This document shows, piece after piece, positions 8,299 through 16,142 of a stretch of DNA of 46,147 nt. A program made the translations under genes and the position numbers. The first letter of the stretch is position 1. Each line of letters starts with the position of its first letter. The notes beneath the pieces are model-generated. The model saw nothing but the letters and a program-made list of their open reading frames with translations, did not search any database and was not told where the DNA came from. Source of the DNA: Oscillospiraceae bacterium. GTDB lineage: Bacteria; Bacillota; Clostridia; Oscillospirales; Oscillospiraceae. The stretch is from positions 1-46,147 of the forward strand of contig JAISKH010000051.1 in the NCBI GenBank assembly GCA_031261325.1. Reading direction: 5' to 3'.

Positions 8299-9227
8299 AG
8301 CTGCTGCGGCTGTCGCGCGATTACTTTGAGAGCATCGCGCTGCCGTCACTAAGAGCTGAATTGCCCGAGTTGTTGCCGCACCTCGCGGCGGGGCTTGTCG
8401 GCAACGGCTCCGAGTGCTTCGGTTATGACGACGAAATATCGCGCGACCACGACTGGGGCGTTGACTTTTTCGTTTGGGTTACGGACAACGCGCAGGTTCC
8501 CGCCCTCGCGGAGTGGAAGCGCAAATTGTTTGAAAACCACCCGCCTGAATTTCCGCGCACGCGGAGCGAGTACGGCGCGCGCGTAACCGTACAGACATGC
8601 GGCGAGTTTTACGCGGACTTGCTCGGCGTTTCGGACGTGCCGCGCACGCTGACCGAGTGGCGGCGCGCGCCGGAGGAAAACTTCGCGATGGCGACGAACG
8701 GCGCGGTGTTCCTCGATAACGCGGGCGAATTCACGCGCATACGCGACGAACTTCTCGCGTACTATCCCGAGGACTTGCGGCGCAAGCGCATTTCGTATCG
8801 CTGCATGGCTCTCGCGCAGACGGGGCAATACAACCTTGACCGATGTGTGCGGCGCGGCGACTTCGTAACGGCGCGCACGGTGCTGGCGCGATTCACGGAC
8901 AGCGCGATTGCAATGGCGTTCCTGCTGAACCGCCGCTATCGCCCGTACTACAAGTGGGCGTTCCGCGCAACGCGTGACTTGCCGACACTCGGCGGCGCAC
9001 TCGCTCCGTTGCTGCAATCAATTGCGGCGGCGCCGAATTTCAATGGCGCGGCTTACGCCGAGCTTCAGCGCGACATTGCGGCGGTGTGTGAGCTTATCGC
9101 GGCGGAGCTACGGGCGCAGGGACTTGCGGCTTCCGACGATTGGTTTTTGACGGCGCAGGGCGAGGAGGTTCGCGCTTCGATTGAGGACGAGTTTTTGCGC
9201 GGTCTGCCCGCGCAGGTTGAGGTTTGA
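8295..9227 (+). CDS. DUF4037 protein, nucleotidyltransferase-like
   Basis: A 310-residue protein of the DUF4037 family. The N terminus carries a nucleotidyltransferase-fold signature: G38-S39, then SRDHDWGVDFF with D51 and D53 placed like the catalytic acidic pair of pol-beta-type enzymes. The rest is helical (LAYYPEDLRRKRISYRCMA and RYRPYYKWAFRATRDL segments), reminiscent of a substrate-binding helical domain. It starts at GTG 8295 overlapping the TPR stop. A transferase acting on a small molecule, tRNA or protein is plausible, but the substrate is unknown. Last gene of the triad; no clear terminator follows. Confidence 0.85.
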   Translation: MKLLRLSRDYFESIALPSLRAELPELLPHLAAGLVGNGSECFGYDDEISRDHDWGVDFFVWVTDNAQVPALAEWKRKLFENHPPEFPRTRSEYGARVTVQTCGEFYADLLGVSDVPRTLTEWRRAPEENFAMATNGAVFLDNAGEFTRIRDELLAYYPEDLRRKRISYRCMALAQTGQYNLDRCVRRGDFVTARTVLARFTDSAIAMAFLLNRRYRPYYKWAFRATRDLPTLGGALAPLLQSIAAAPNFNGAAYAELQRDIAAVCELIAAELRAQGLAASDDWFLTAQGEEVRASIEDEFLRGLPAQVEV

Positions 9228-9275
9228 CTTATATCCGACTTTTCTCGGAAAATTATAATTTCGGAGGTTATCTGA

Positions 9276-10196
9276 ATGAAACGTATACTGATTATCGGCG
9301 GAAGCGCGTTCGTCGGGCGCATCTTCTCCATCAAGGCGGCGCGCACGGGCGAATACGAATTGCACGTCGTGAATCGCGGCAACCTACCGCTGGAGCTTGA
9401 GGGCGTGCGCGAATACAAGTGCAATCGGCATTCGCCGCGGCGCATGGCGCAAATGCTGCCGCAGGACATGGTGTTCGACGCGCTTGTGGACTTCTGCGCT
9501 TATGACGCGGGCGACATCGCGCCCATGGTTGCGGCAATGCGCGGGCGGATTAAACAATACATCTTCTTCTCAACCTCAAGCGTGTACGCGCCAAACAACA
9601 CGCCCATGCGGTATTACAAGGAGGACGACCCGCTGATTGAGCAGGGCAGCAAGAGCGCGGTGGACACATACGTCATGGGCAAAATCGCGCTTGAAAAGGA
9701 GCTTGCGGAATCGGCGGGTAACGCGGGAATCCCCTACACGATTTTCCGCCCGACATTTATTTACGGACCGTTTAACTACGCGCCGCGCGAATCGTACTTT
9801 GTCGAGCTTATAGCGCGCAAGCACGTCGTGCCCGTTCCCGTGAACGCGGAAGCGCACTTTAACTTCGTTTACGCGCTCGACGTGTCGCGCGCCATCATGG
9901 AGTGCGTCGGCAATTCGGTGGCTTACAACGAGATTTTCAATCTCGCGGGGCGCGAAGCCGTGAATTACACAGGGCTTATCAGCGACTTTGAGCGTTACAA
10001 CGGCGGCGCGTTCGAGACGCGCGAGGTTACAGTACGGCAGGTGGAGGACGAGCATATCCCGCTCCCCTTCCCGCTGTATGACGACCTGCTTTGCAGCGGC
10101 GACAAGTTCGCGCAGATGCTCGACTTCCACTACACGCCGTTTGCCGAGGGCATGGAAAACACTTTCAAGGTATTCTACTCGCTGTTTGTAAGCTGA
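9276..10196 (+). CDS. NAD-dependent epimerase/dehydratase family protein
   Basis: Extended short-chain dehydrogenase fold, 306 residues. A dinucleotide-binding GGSAFVGR motif lies at residues 8-15, FFSTSSVYAPN near 105 supplies the catalytic Ser/Thr region, and YVMGK near 128-132 is the YxxxK catalytic pair. FRPTFIYGPFNYAPRE is the usual sugar-nucleotide epimerase motif. The first Gly-rich loop (GGSAFVGR) and the early DALVDFCAYDAGD segment resemble the NAD-dependent epimerase subgroup related to isoflavone reductase/chloroplast stem-loop-binding proteins. Substrate is not inferable. GGAGG lies 8 bases before the ATG. It is followed at 30 bases by coaB. Confidence 0.85.
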   Translation: MKRILIIGGSAFVGRIFSIKAARTGEYELHVVNRGNLPLELEGVREYKCNRHSPRRMAQMLPQDMVFDALVDFCAYDAGDIAPMVAAMRGRIKQYIFFSTSSVYAPNNTPMRYYKEDDPLIEQGSKSAVDTYVMGKIALEKELAESAGNAGIPYTIFRPTFIYGPFNYAPRESYFVELIARKHVVPVPVNAEAHFNFVYALDVSRAIMECVGNSVAYNEIFNLAGREAVNYTGLISDFERYNGGAFETREVTVRQVEDEHIPLPFPLYDDLLCSGDKFAQMLDFHYTPFAEGMENTFKVFYSLFVS

Positions 10197-10226
10197 CAAA
10201 ACGTCTATAATAAAGGACTGATAAAT

Positions 10227-10988
10227 TTGCGTATTTTAATTACGGCAGGCGGCACCGCGGAACGCATTGACCCCGTTCGCGCCATCACGAACACCTCAAC
10301 GGGCAAGCTCGGCACGCTTATTGCGGCGCGCTTTGCCGCGCGTGACGCGGTTGAGAAAATCTACTACATCTGCTCCAACACGGCGCAGTCTCCGCAGCTC
10401 TGCGACAAACTGGAGCTTATACGCGTGACCGACGTTGCCGAGCTTGAAGCCGCCGTGCGCGGCGTTCTGTCGCGCGATAAAATTGACGCGGCGATTCACG
10501 GCATGGCGGTTAGCGATTACCGTGTCAAAACCGTGACGACGGCGGCAATTCTCGCGGAAAACATCGCCGGCGCGGCACTCTGTGACGCGGAGGATTTAGT
10601 CGGCGACATTGAGCAAGCGATTGTTACCGCGCCCGGTCTTGATAACACCGAGAAGCTCAGTTCCAACGAGGAGAATCTCGTCGTAATGTTCGAGCGCACG
10701 CCCAAGGTCATCGCGCTGTTTCGCGAGCTTGCGCCCGAGGCTCTGCTCGTCGGTTTCAAGCTGCTCGACGGCGTATCGCGCGAGACGCTGCTTGACACGG
10801 CTTACGCGTTACTGGAGCGCAACGCCTGCGCGTTCGTGCTCGCCAATGACGCGCAGGAGATTTTCGCGGACAAGCACGTCGGCTATTTGCTCGACCGCGC
10901 GCGGCACGTGAGACGGTTTGAGACGAAGGGCACGATTGCGGACGGGATTTATGACGCAATCGCGGCGGCAAGCGGGGGTAAGCTGTGA
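10227..10988 (+). CDS. coaB: Phosphopantothenate-cysteine ligase (stand-alone CoaB)
   Basis: Joins cysteine to 4'-phosphopantothenate in CoA biosynthesis. The 253-residue protein is only the CoaB domain. It has TAGGTAERIDPVRAITN and TSTGKLG at the N terminus (nucleotide/phosphopantothenate loop) and HGMAVSDYRVK in the middle. TNTSTGKLG and AVSDYR match the stand-alone CoaB type of streptococci and enterococci better than the NRSSGKMG and AVADWRP of CoaBC fusions. It starts at TTG 10227 with AAAGGAC upstream and overlaps coaC by 4 bases (GTGA). Confidence 0.88.
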   Translation: MRILITAGGTAERIDPVRAITNTSTGKLGTLIAARFAARDAVEKIYYICSNTAQSPQLCDKLELIRVTDVAELEAAVRGVLSRDKIDAAIHGMAVSDYRVKTVTTAAILAENIAGAALCDAEDLVGDIEQAIVTAPGLDNTEKLSSNEENLVVMFERTPKVIALFRELAPEALLVGFKLLDGVSRETLLDTAYALLERNACAFVLANDAQEIFADKHVGYLLDRARHVRRFETKGTIADGIYDAIAAASGGKL

Positions 10989-11524
10989 GTGACATTATCC
11001 TCGGCGTTACGGGCAGCATCGCGGCTTACAAGGCGGCGGAGCTTGCGAATCGCTTTACGAAAGACGGGCACGCCGTTCACGTGATTATGACGCGTTCCGC
11101 GCGCGAATTTATCACGCCGATTACGTTCCAAACGCTGACAAAGCGCAAGGTGTACACCGAGCAGTTCGACGAGCTTGTGTATGAGGACGTGCGCCACATT
11201 TCGCTCGCGCAATCGGCGGAGCTTGCGATTATCGCGCCCGCGACGGCGAACATTATCGGCAAGCTCGCGTCCGGCATTGCGGACGACATGCTGACGACGG
11301 TATTCACCGCGCTCGGCGATACGCCAAAGCTAATTGCCCCCGCAATGAACACCGCGATGTACGAAAACCCGATTGTGCAGGACAATATCGCAAAGCTCGC
11401 GCGTTACGGGTACGCGTTTGTCGAACCGCGCGAAGCGCGGCTTGCCTGCGGCGACTTGGGGCGCGGCGCGCTCGCTGACGTGGAAACGATTATTGTGCGC
11501 GCCTACGCGCTGTTGGGGGTATAG
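10985..11524 (+). CDS. coaC: Phosphopantothenoylcysteine decarboxylase (stand-alone CoaC)
   Basis: Flavoprotein that decarboxylates phosphopantothenoylcysteine to phosphopantetheine. The 179 residues show GVTGSIAAYKAAEL (FMN-binding start), the active-site His in VRHISLAQSAEL, APATANIIGKLASGIADDMLT, and the PAMNTAMYENP substrate loop; the conserved Cys is in REARLACGDLG. It is a single-domain protein, with the ligase encoded by the overlapping gene upstream. GTG start at 10985 follows GGGGGT. With coaD at 26600 the window carries three CoA pathway genes at two loci. Confidence 0.92.
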   Translation: MSDIILGVTGSIAAYKAAELANRFTKDGHAVHVIMTRSAREFITPITFQTLTKRKVYTEQFDELVYEDVRHISLAQSAELAIIAPATANIIGKLASGIADDMLTTVFTALGDTPKLIAPAMNTAMYENPIVQDNIAKLARYGYAFVEPREARLACGDLGRGALADVETIIVRAYALLGV

Positions 11525-11526
11525 TC

Positions 11527-12474
11527 GTGGTTGAACGCGTTGATATTTCGGCACTACGCGCTTTCCGCATCGGGCAAACCGAAAATCCGACTGCCGCGAC
11601 GGGCTGCACCGTAATAATCAGCGAAGCGGGCGCGATGTGCGGCGTTGACGTGCGCGGCGGCTCACCGGGGACGCGCGACACGGACGCGCTGAACCCCGTC
11701 ATGAACCGCAAAGCCGTTCACGCGGTGCTGCTCGCGGGCGGCAGCGCGTTCGGGCTTGACGCCGCCGGCGGCGTCGCGCGGTACCTTGAGGAGCGGCAAA
11801 TCGGGCGCGACGTCGGGGTTACGACGGTGCCGAACGTCTGCGCCGCAATCCTTTTCGACCTAAAGTGCGGCAGCGCGGACATTCGCCCCGACGCGGCGAT
11901 GGGTTACGCCGCGTGCGAAAACGCGTTCTCGGGGCAACCATTTCTGCGCGGCAATCACGGCGCGGGCGCGGGCGCGACTATCGGCAAAAGTCTCGGTCTT
12001 GACCACGCGATGAAGGGCGGCATAGGCTCCGCGGCGTTTAAGTCCGAGGAGCTGATTGTCGGCGCGATTGCCGCCGTGAACTGCGTCGGCGACGTGGTTG
12101 AGAACGGCAAAATCATCGCGGGAACGCGCGACGGGCGCGGCGGCTTCGCGGACAGCGAGAGCATAATTCTGGACGAATACCGCGCTTACAAGGACTTTTT
12201 TGCAAACACCGTGCTCGTCTGCGTGACGACAAACGCGCGGCTTGACAAGGCGGGCGCGACAAAGCTCGCGCAATGCGGGCAGAACGGCGTTGCGCGCGCC
12301 GTGCGTCCCGCGCACTCGACGTTTGACGGCGACACGGTTTTCGCGCTCTGCTCCGGCGAGTGCGACACGACGCTCGACGCGGCGTGTATCCTCGCGACGC
12401 GCGCGGTTGAAGCCGCGATTGCGGACGCGGTACGCGGCGCGGTCTCGTTCGGGGAATATGTGGGGCTTGGTTAA
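11527..12474 (+). CDS. P1 family peptidase (DmpA/L-aminopeptidase-D-esterase type)
   Basis: Self-processing Ntn-type hydrolase of the DmpA/BapA superfamily, 315 residues. The family regions seen are IGQTENPTAATGCTV near the N terminus, CGVDVRGGSPGTRDTD, LLAGGSAFGLDAAGGV, and GAGAGATIGKSLG. The segment FFANTVLVCVTTNARLD matches the site where members are cleaved to expose the N-terminal nucleophile of the small subunit, here probably the Thr of ANT (inference). Likely activity is release of N-terminal or D-/beta-amino acids from short peptides or esters. It starts 2 bases after coaC at GTG, so probably the same transcript, without an obvious metabolic link. Confidence 0.87.
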   Translation: MVERVDISALRAFRIGQTENPTAATGCTVIISEAGAMCGVDVRGGSPGTRDTDALNPVMNRKAVHAVLLAGGSAFGLDAAGGVARYLEERQIGRDVGVTTVPNVCAAILFDLKCGSADIRPDAAMGYAACENAFSGQPFLRGNHGAGAGATIGKSLGLDHAMKGGIGSAAFKSEELIVGAIAAVNCVGDVVENGKIIAGTRDGRGGFADSESIILDEYRAYKDFFANTVLVCVTTNARLDKAGATKLAQCGQNGVARAVRPAHSTFDGDTVFALCSGECDTTLDAACILATRAVEAAIADAVRGAVSFGEYVGLG

Positions 12475-12512
12475 CGTAATAATTGCATATAGTGCGGAAA
12501 GGGTGATTTATT

Positions 12513-12713
12513 GTGCCGATACTCGCGATTTTAGTGGTGGTCGCCATTATTGCAATCGTTGTCGCCATTACCTTTGGCACGCGCAAGGCGCGCAAAGAGC
12601 AAGAGCGCAAAGAGGCGAACTTCACGAGCTATGACAACTATCTGAATATGATTCGCAACAACAAACCACCACCCGACCCAAAGGAAAAGAACGACTCCGA
12701 CGGGAAAAAGTAA
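12513..12713 (+). CDS. Small single-helix membrane protein
   Basis: A 66-residue protein with one N-terminal transmembrane helix (about 4-24, IleVal-rich) followed by a strongly charged cytoplasmic tail (RKARKEQERKEANFTSYDNY) and a Pro/Asp/Lys C terminus. It begins at GTG 12513 with GGAAAGGG (12496-12503) at good spacing, which supports it as a real gene despite its size. It closes the plus-strand block that starts at 9276. Function unknown. Confidence 0.62.
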   Translation: MPILAILVVVAIIAIVVAITFGTRKARKEQERKEANFTSYDNYLNMIRNNKPPPDPKEKNDSDGKK

Positions 12714-12750
12714 AAAACAAGCCCCTCTGCTAATTACAGAGGGGCTTGTT
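12712..12750 (-). terminator. Terminator of the tRNA operon, shared with the convergent gene
   Basis: Perfect 14-bp stem (12716-12729 with 12737-12750) and 7-base loop. On the minus strand the stem is followed by a run of T, so it mainly ends the tRNA operon. The plus-strand side lacks a good T run. Confidence 0.88.
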
Positions 12751-12756
12751 ACCGTT

Positions 12757-12831
12757 TGGAGGCGACACCCGGATTTGAACCGGGGCGTCAGGGTTTTGCA
12801 GACCCTTGCCTTACCACTTGGCTATGTCGCC
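12757..12831 (-). tRNA. tRNA-Cys (anticodon GCA)
   Basis: Read on the minus strand: acceptor GGCGACA pairs with TGTCGCC, discriminator U, encoded CCA (12757-12759). Anticodon loop CTGCAAA gives GCA. T arm GGTTCAAATCC is normal. Last gene of the tRNA operon. Confidence 0.95.
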
Positions 12832-12850
12832 GTTTTGTGTGTAGAATGAG

Positions 12851-12885
12851 GTCACAAAGTACCGCCATCGACGGTACTTTGTGAC
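12851..12885. repeat. Perfect 14-bp inverted repeat in tRNA spacer
   Basis: GTCACAAAGTACCG (12851-12864) and its complement (12872-12885) flank a 7-base loop between tRNA-Cys and tRNA-Gly. No T run follows on either strand, so it is more likely a processing or stabilising hairpin, or a short palindromic repeat, than a terminator. Confidence 0.8.
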
Positions 12886-12911
12886 TTAGCTTCGCTGTGA
12901 CTTGCTGTGAT

Positions 12912-12987
12912 TGGAGCGGGCGACGAGGCTCGAACTCGCTACCTCCACCTTGGCAAGGTGGCGCTCTACCGGATGAGCTACGCCCGC
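12912..12987 (-). tRNA. tRNA-Gly (anticodon GCC)
   Basis: Acceptor GCGGGCG pairs with CGCCCGC; CCA is encoded at 12912-12914. Anticodon stem CCACC/GGTGG encloses TTGCCAA, giving GCC. D arm and T arm (GTTCGAGCC) are regular. Confidence 0.95.
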
Positions 12988-12994
12988 GTATATG

Positions 12995-13092
12995 AACTGA
13001 CAGTTGACAATTGACAGTTGACAATCTTAAGGCGAAAGCGGAAAACCCGCATTCCAAATTGTCAATTGTCAATTGTACATTGTCAATTGTCA
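12995..13092. repeat. TGACAATTGAC-type intergenic repeat with inverted arms
   Basis: The left arm (12995-13024) has tandem TTGACA/GTTGACAATT units, and the right arm (13057-13092) carries the complementary ATTGTCAATTGTC units, separated by about 30 unrelated bases. The arms can fold on each other. Related short versions occur at 40884-40919 and in degenerate form at 43911-43956. The coding frame seen across it on the minus strand is an artefact. Confidence 0.75.
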
Positions 13093-13168
<76 letters not shown>

Positions 13169-13173
13169 AAATT

Positions 13174-13198
13174 GGGCGCAAGGATTGGACTTGCGCCC
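13174..13198. repeat. 9-bp inverted repeat in tRNA spacer
   Basis: GGGCGCAAG (13174-13182) and CTTGCGCCC (13190-13198) flank a 7-base loop between tRNA-Phe and tRNA-Asp. Same loop length as the 12851 hairpin, different sequence, again with no T run. Confidence 0.72.
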
Positions 13199-13199
13199 G

Positions 13200-13276
13200 T
13201 GGCGACCCAGAACGGGCTCGAACCGTCGACCTCTAGCGTGACAGGCTAGCGTTCTAACCAACTGAACTACTGGGCC
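13200..13276 (-). tRNA. tRNA-Asp (anticodon GTC)
   Basis: Acceptor GGCCCAG/CTGGGTC with a G-U pair, discriminator G, encoded CCA (13200-13202). Anticodon loop CTGTCAC gives GTC. Confidence 0.94.
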
Positions 13277-13317
13277 ACATATACAAACAACAGATATTAG
13301 CGGGGATTTATCTGCTT

Positions 13318-13394
13318 TGGTGGGAACAACAGGACTCGAACCTGTGACCCCCTGCTTGTAAGGCAGGTGCTCTAACCGGCTGAGCTATGCTCCC
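13318..13394 (-). tRNA. tRNA-Val (anticodon TAC)
   Basis: Acceptor GGGAGCA with TGTTCCC, encoded CCA at 13318-13320. Anticodon stem CCTGC/GCAGG encloses CTTACAA, giving TAC. First gene of the operon, 35 bases after the -10 box. Confidence 0.94.
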
Positions 13395-13429
13395 ACAAGA
13401 TTTGCGAACTGTCATTTGCAACGTGTGCT

Positions 13430-13458
13430 ATTATACTAAATGCCGAAACTCTTGTCAA
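13430..13458 (-). promoter_or_regulatory. Consensus promoter of the tRNA operon
   Basis: On the minus strand TTGACA (13458-13453), 17-bp spacer, TATAAT (13435-13430). A perfect sigma-A consensus, as expected for stable RNA. It lies between the Hsp33 stop and tRNA-Val, so it drives the five tRNAs independently. Confidence 0.9.
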
Positions 13459-13493
13459 CAGCTATTTTGATATTTTTTTCAATTCGCCTGAAT

Positions 13494-14360
13494 TTATTCC
13501 GTTTTGCCCGCCAGCTCTTCGGGCGCGATTGAATACACCGCGTCGCAAAACTGACACGTGACCTCAATCGGCTCGCCCTTTTCGCGTATGTCGCGCAGCT
13601 CGTCCTCGCCAATGCCGGACACGACCTCAAGCACGCGTTCGCGGCTGCAATAACAGCGATATTCGATTGACTTACGCTCCAGCACGCGCGGCTCAAGTCC
13701 CGCCATAACGCGGTTGATAAGCTCCTCCGCGTCGCCGCCGTTCAGCACCGATGTGACCGCGCCCGTGTCGCGAACGTTCCGCTCCAGCACGTCCGCAAGC
13801 TCGACGGGCGCGCCCGGCAGCAGCGACACGACATATCCGCCCGCCGCCGCAACCGCGCGGTCAACGTCCACCAGCACGCCGAGCGCGCAAGCCGTCGGCG
13901 TTTGCTCGCTCTCGGCAAAGTACGCGGTGAAGTCCTCCGCAATCTCCCCGCTGACGAGCGCGACGGAGCCGACATACGGCTCTCCCGCGCCTAAGTCGCG
14001 CACGACCGTCAGCATACCGTTGCTGCCTACGGCTCCACCGACGTCAAGCTTGCCGTTCACCTTGAGCGGCAATTCAACGTCGGAGTTCTGCGCGTATCCG
14101 CGCACATTGCCCGCGCTGTCCGACACGCAGATGATGCTCCCCGCGGGACCGCCGCCGTTTATGCGCACCGTTACGGACGCGCCGTCGTCCTTCAGCGACT
14201 CGCCGATTATCGCCGTCGCCGCCAGAGCGCGACCGAGAGCCGCCGTCATAACGGGCGTTAAGTCGTGAATCTCTCTCGCGCGCTCCGTCAGCTCACGCGT
14301 GGCGACGGCTGTACAGCGCACATAACCGTCGCCGGAAATTGCCCTCAGCAGTTCATTCAT
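13494..14360 (-). CDS. hslO: Hsp33 redox-regulated chaperone
   Basis: Cytoplasmic holdase switched on by oxidation. The 288 residues contain the N-terminal substrate-binding domain (GYVRCTAVATRELTERAREI) and the C-terminal zinc switch with RCYCSRERV and TCQFCD, that is CxC and CxxC, the four zinc-binding Cys. Length is normal. The start overlaps the end of yerC by 8 bases, so the two are co-translated. Its presence with a superoxide dismutase downstream fits an anaerobe coping with oxygen. Confidence 0.95.
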   Translation of the reverse strand: MNELLRAISGDGYVRCTAVATRELTERAREIHDLTPVMTAALGRALAATAIIGESLKDDGASVTVRINGGGPAGSIICVSDSAGNVRGYAQNSDVELPLKVNGKLDVGGAVGSNGMLTVVRDLGAGEPYVGSVALVSGEIAEDFTAYFAESEQTPTACALGVLVDVDRAVAAAGGYVVSLLPGAPVELADVLERNVRDTGAVTSVLNGGDAEELINRVMAGLEPRVLERKSIEYRCYCSRERVLEVVSGIGEDELRDIREKGEPIEVTCQFCDAVYSIAPEELAGKTE

Positions 14361-14667
14361 CGGTTTCTCCGTCTTTATTCAGCCGCCCGAACACGATTTC
14401 ATACCCGCCCGCGCCGTACAGCAGACTGCGGTTCACGCGGGAAATAGTCGCGCTCGAAGCTCCCGTTTTCTCCAGAATGGTGTTATAAATGTCGCCGTTC
14501 GCCAAATGCGTCGCGACTTGGTACCGCTGCTCAATCGCCCGCAGCTCCGTCACGGAACACAGGTCGTCAAAGAATTTCATCGCTTCTTCTACTGTTTCAA
14601 GCGTAAGCACCGCCTTATACATCTCGATAACACGCTCTTTTTTTGCGCCACCGGTATTCTTGTTCAT
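14353..14667 (-). CDS. yerC: YerC/YecD family TrpR-related regulator
   Basis: A 104-residue DNA-binding protein of the TrpR superfamily. The conserved core runs from KAVLTLETVEEAMKFFDDLC through ELRAIEQRYQVATHLANG to the helix-turn-helix TILEKTGASSATISRVNRSL and the LYGAGGYE tail. No tryptophan-specific function is implied, and the family role is poorly known. ATG 14667 is used (GGGGGAG 7 bases upstream). A second in-frame ATG 16 codons in would remove the non-conserved Lys/Gly leader and is a possible alternative. Overlaps hslO. Confidence 0.88.
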   Translation of the reverse strand: MNKNTGGAKKERVIEMYKAVLTLETVEEAMKFFDDLCSVTELRAIEQRYQVATHLANGDIYNTILEKTGASSATISRVNRSLLYGAGGYEIVFGRLNKDGETDE

Positions 14668-14776
14668 ACCCGCACTCCCCCGCCATTCATTATTACCCTA
14701 CTATATTACAATATTAAAGCGTTAAAGTAAAGAGGGATTTTTGCGGCATGGCACAATGGTAGATTCGACTTTGCGG

Positions 14777-15376
14777 TTATTCCTCCGTCAGCGCGACAAT
14801 CGAAACCTCAAACGCGACGCGCTCCGACTGTTCTCCGTTCTCGGTTTTTATGTACTTGCGGCTCTGAACGCGCCCCTCGAGCGACACCGTGTCGCCGACA
14901 TCGCGCGCCGACAGCTCCTCGGCAAGCCGCCCCCAAGCGATGCACGGCAGGTAGTCGCTGCGCCCGTAGCGTCGGTTAACCGCGAGAATCAGGTCACAAA
15001 TCTGCCGCCCCATAGGCGTTTTGCGCAGCGTCGGGGTTTTGCAAATCACACCCGACAGCAGCGCGGAGTTACAGTCCTCCTCGTCCGAAAAGTACAGCTT
15101 CAGCGCGAGAACCGTGATTACAAGTCGGCTGCCGCCGCCGCGCTTATTGTTGAAAGAGCGCAGCTCGCCCTCAACGCACAGTCTGCCGTCGTCGGTCAGC
15201 TCAAGCTGCTCAATGAGCGGCTCGCGCACGATTACGTTAATCTTGTCATATGTTCCGCTCAGTCGCTCAATCTCAAGCGGGAACGTGAAATAGCGGTCGG
15301 CGCCGCCGACGTGGGAAAAGCGCGGTGGCTCCGTTACCGAGCCGCACAGTCGCACATAATTATTTATGCTGTCCAA
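14777..15376 (-). CDS. SSB-like protein with two OB-folds
   Basis: A 199-residue protein whose two halves each resemble a single-strand-binding OB-fold. Residues about 4-85 begin with NNYVRLCGSVTEPPRFS and continue with a strand-rich segment (RLCVEGELRSFNN). Residues about 105-195 repeat the SSB order: LSGVICKTPTLRKTPMGRQ, CDLILAVNR, YLPCIAWGRLAEEL and DTVSLEGRVQSRKYI. Ordinary SSB has one OB-fold and an acidic DDDIPF-type tail; this tail is absent, so it is unlikely to be the main replicative SSB. TTG at 15376 is preferred because GGGG lies 9 bases upstream (TTG at 15382 is too close). Function, perhaps repair or primosome-related, is inferred. Confidence 0.75.
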   Translation of the reverse strand: MDSINNYVRLCGSVTEPPRFSHVGGADRYFTFPLEIERLSGTYDKINVIVREPLIEQLELTDDGRLCVEGELRSFNNKRGGGSRLVITVLALKLYFSDEEDCNSALLSGVICKTPTLRKTPMGRQICDLILAVNRRYGRSDYLPCIAWGRLAEELSARDVGDTVSLEGRVQSRKYIKTENGEQSERVAFEVSIVALTEE

Positions 15377-15519
15377 ACGCAAACACCCCTGTTCTGTTTA
15401 CAGCGGCAAGCCGTCGCCATGCGCCGCTTAATCGCCGTGAAATTTCGGTGTTGCATTTATATGTCGTTCGGTCTTGCGATATGACGAGCTGTCACCGCAA
15501 TATGGGACAAAGCGTTCGG

Positions 15520-15966
15520 CTATCCCGCCGCGTCGCCGCCAATCGTCGGCGTTTCTGGCGAAATTCCGAGCAGCAGCAGCGCGCCCGATACCGCGAGTCT
15601 CCGCGTCGGCTCCCCGCCCGCAACGGCGAACTCCCCTATCTCAACGACCTCGCCCAGCGCGTTCACAATCTCGCGCCGCAGCTCAAGCATTGAGGTTCGC
15701 GCGCCGATTGACGACAGGGACAGCGTGTCGCGCGGGGAAAACCCGTAGGTCACGACGTTATTTGTCGTCGGCAATCGGATTGCCGTGTTGCCCGGGATTA
15801 GCAGCGAGCCGCATTGCGCGGCGGGAATATCGTCGCTTTCGGGCGAGACAATGAGCACGTCGGGGCTGTCAAAGCTTCCGAACACAACGTCGGGACGAGA
15901 CGCGATTCGCGCCAGCGCGAGACGCAAGCCCTCGGATTCGCGCTCAAATACGGATACCTTTATCAT
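15520..15966 (-). CDS. Conserved hypothetical protein
   Basis: A 148-residue soluble protein. Visible elements: LRLALARIASRPDVVFGSFDSPDVLIVS, then GSLLIPGNTAIRLPTTN and NVVTYGFSPRDTLSLSSIG, then a C-terminal Gly-rich segment. The VTYGFSPRDTLSLSS stretch resembles the C-terminal domain of Mur-ligase-like proteins and of small Clostridia proteins I have seen only as hypotheticals, so this is a weak lead. GGAGGG lies 7 bases before the ATG at 15966. It lies divergent to the SLH protein, and 143 bases separate its stop from the SSB-like gene downstream. Confidence 0.65.
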   Translation of the reverse strand: MIKVSVFERESEGLRLALARIASRPDVVFGSFDSPDVLIVSPESDDIPAAQCGSLLIPGNTAIRLPTTNNVVTYGFSPRDTLSLSSIGARTSMLELRREIVNALGEVVEIGEFAVAGGEPTRRLAVSGALLLLGISPETPTIGGDAAG

Positions 15967-16080
15967 GCGTTTACCCTCCGCGATTATTTTTCTGTAACCA
16001 TATGTTTTCCAAGGCGTTATGCGATATGACAGGTTTTCGCGCGTGTAACACAGCCGTAATAAAATAAATGTGATTCATAA

Positions 16081-16109
16081 TTGACATTTGTCGATAATTA
16101 GTGTAGAAT
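16081..16109 (+). promoter_or_regulatory. SigA promoter of the SLH-transglutaminase gene
   Basis: TTGACA (16081-16086), 17-bp spacer, TAGAAT (16104-16109); ATG at 16143. TAGAAT recurs as -10 in four other promoters of this window. Confidence 0.82.
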
Positions 16110-16142
16110 CTCTCCAATATTTCGTGTTTGGAGTGTAAGTTT

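Noticed and set aside
14741-14776. Sequence resembling a tRNA D arm (GGCACAATGGTAGATTCGAC)
   Set aside because: No matching acceptor, anticodon or T arm can be folded on either strand.
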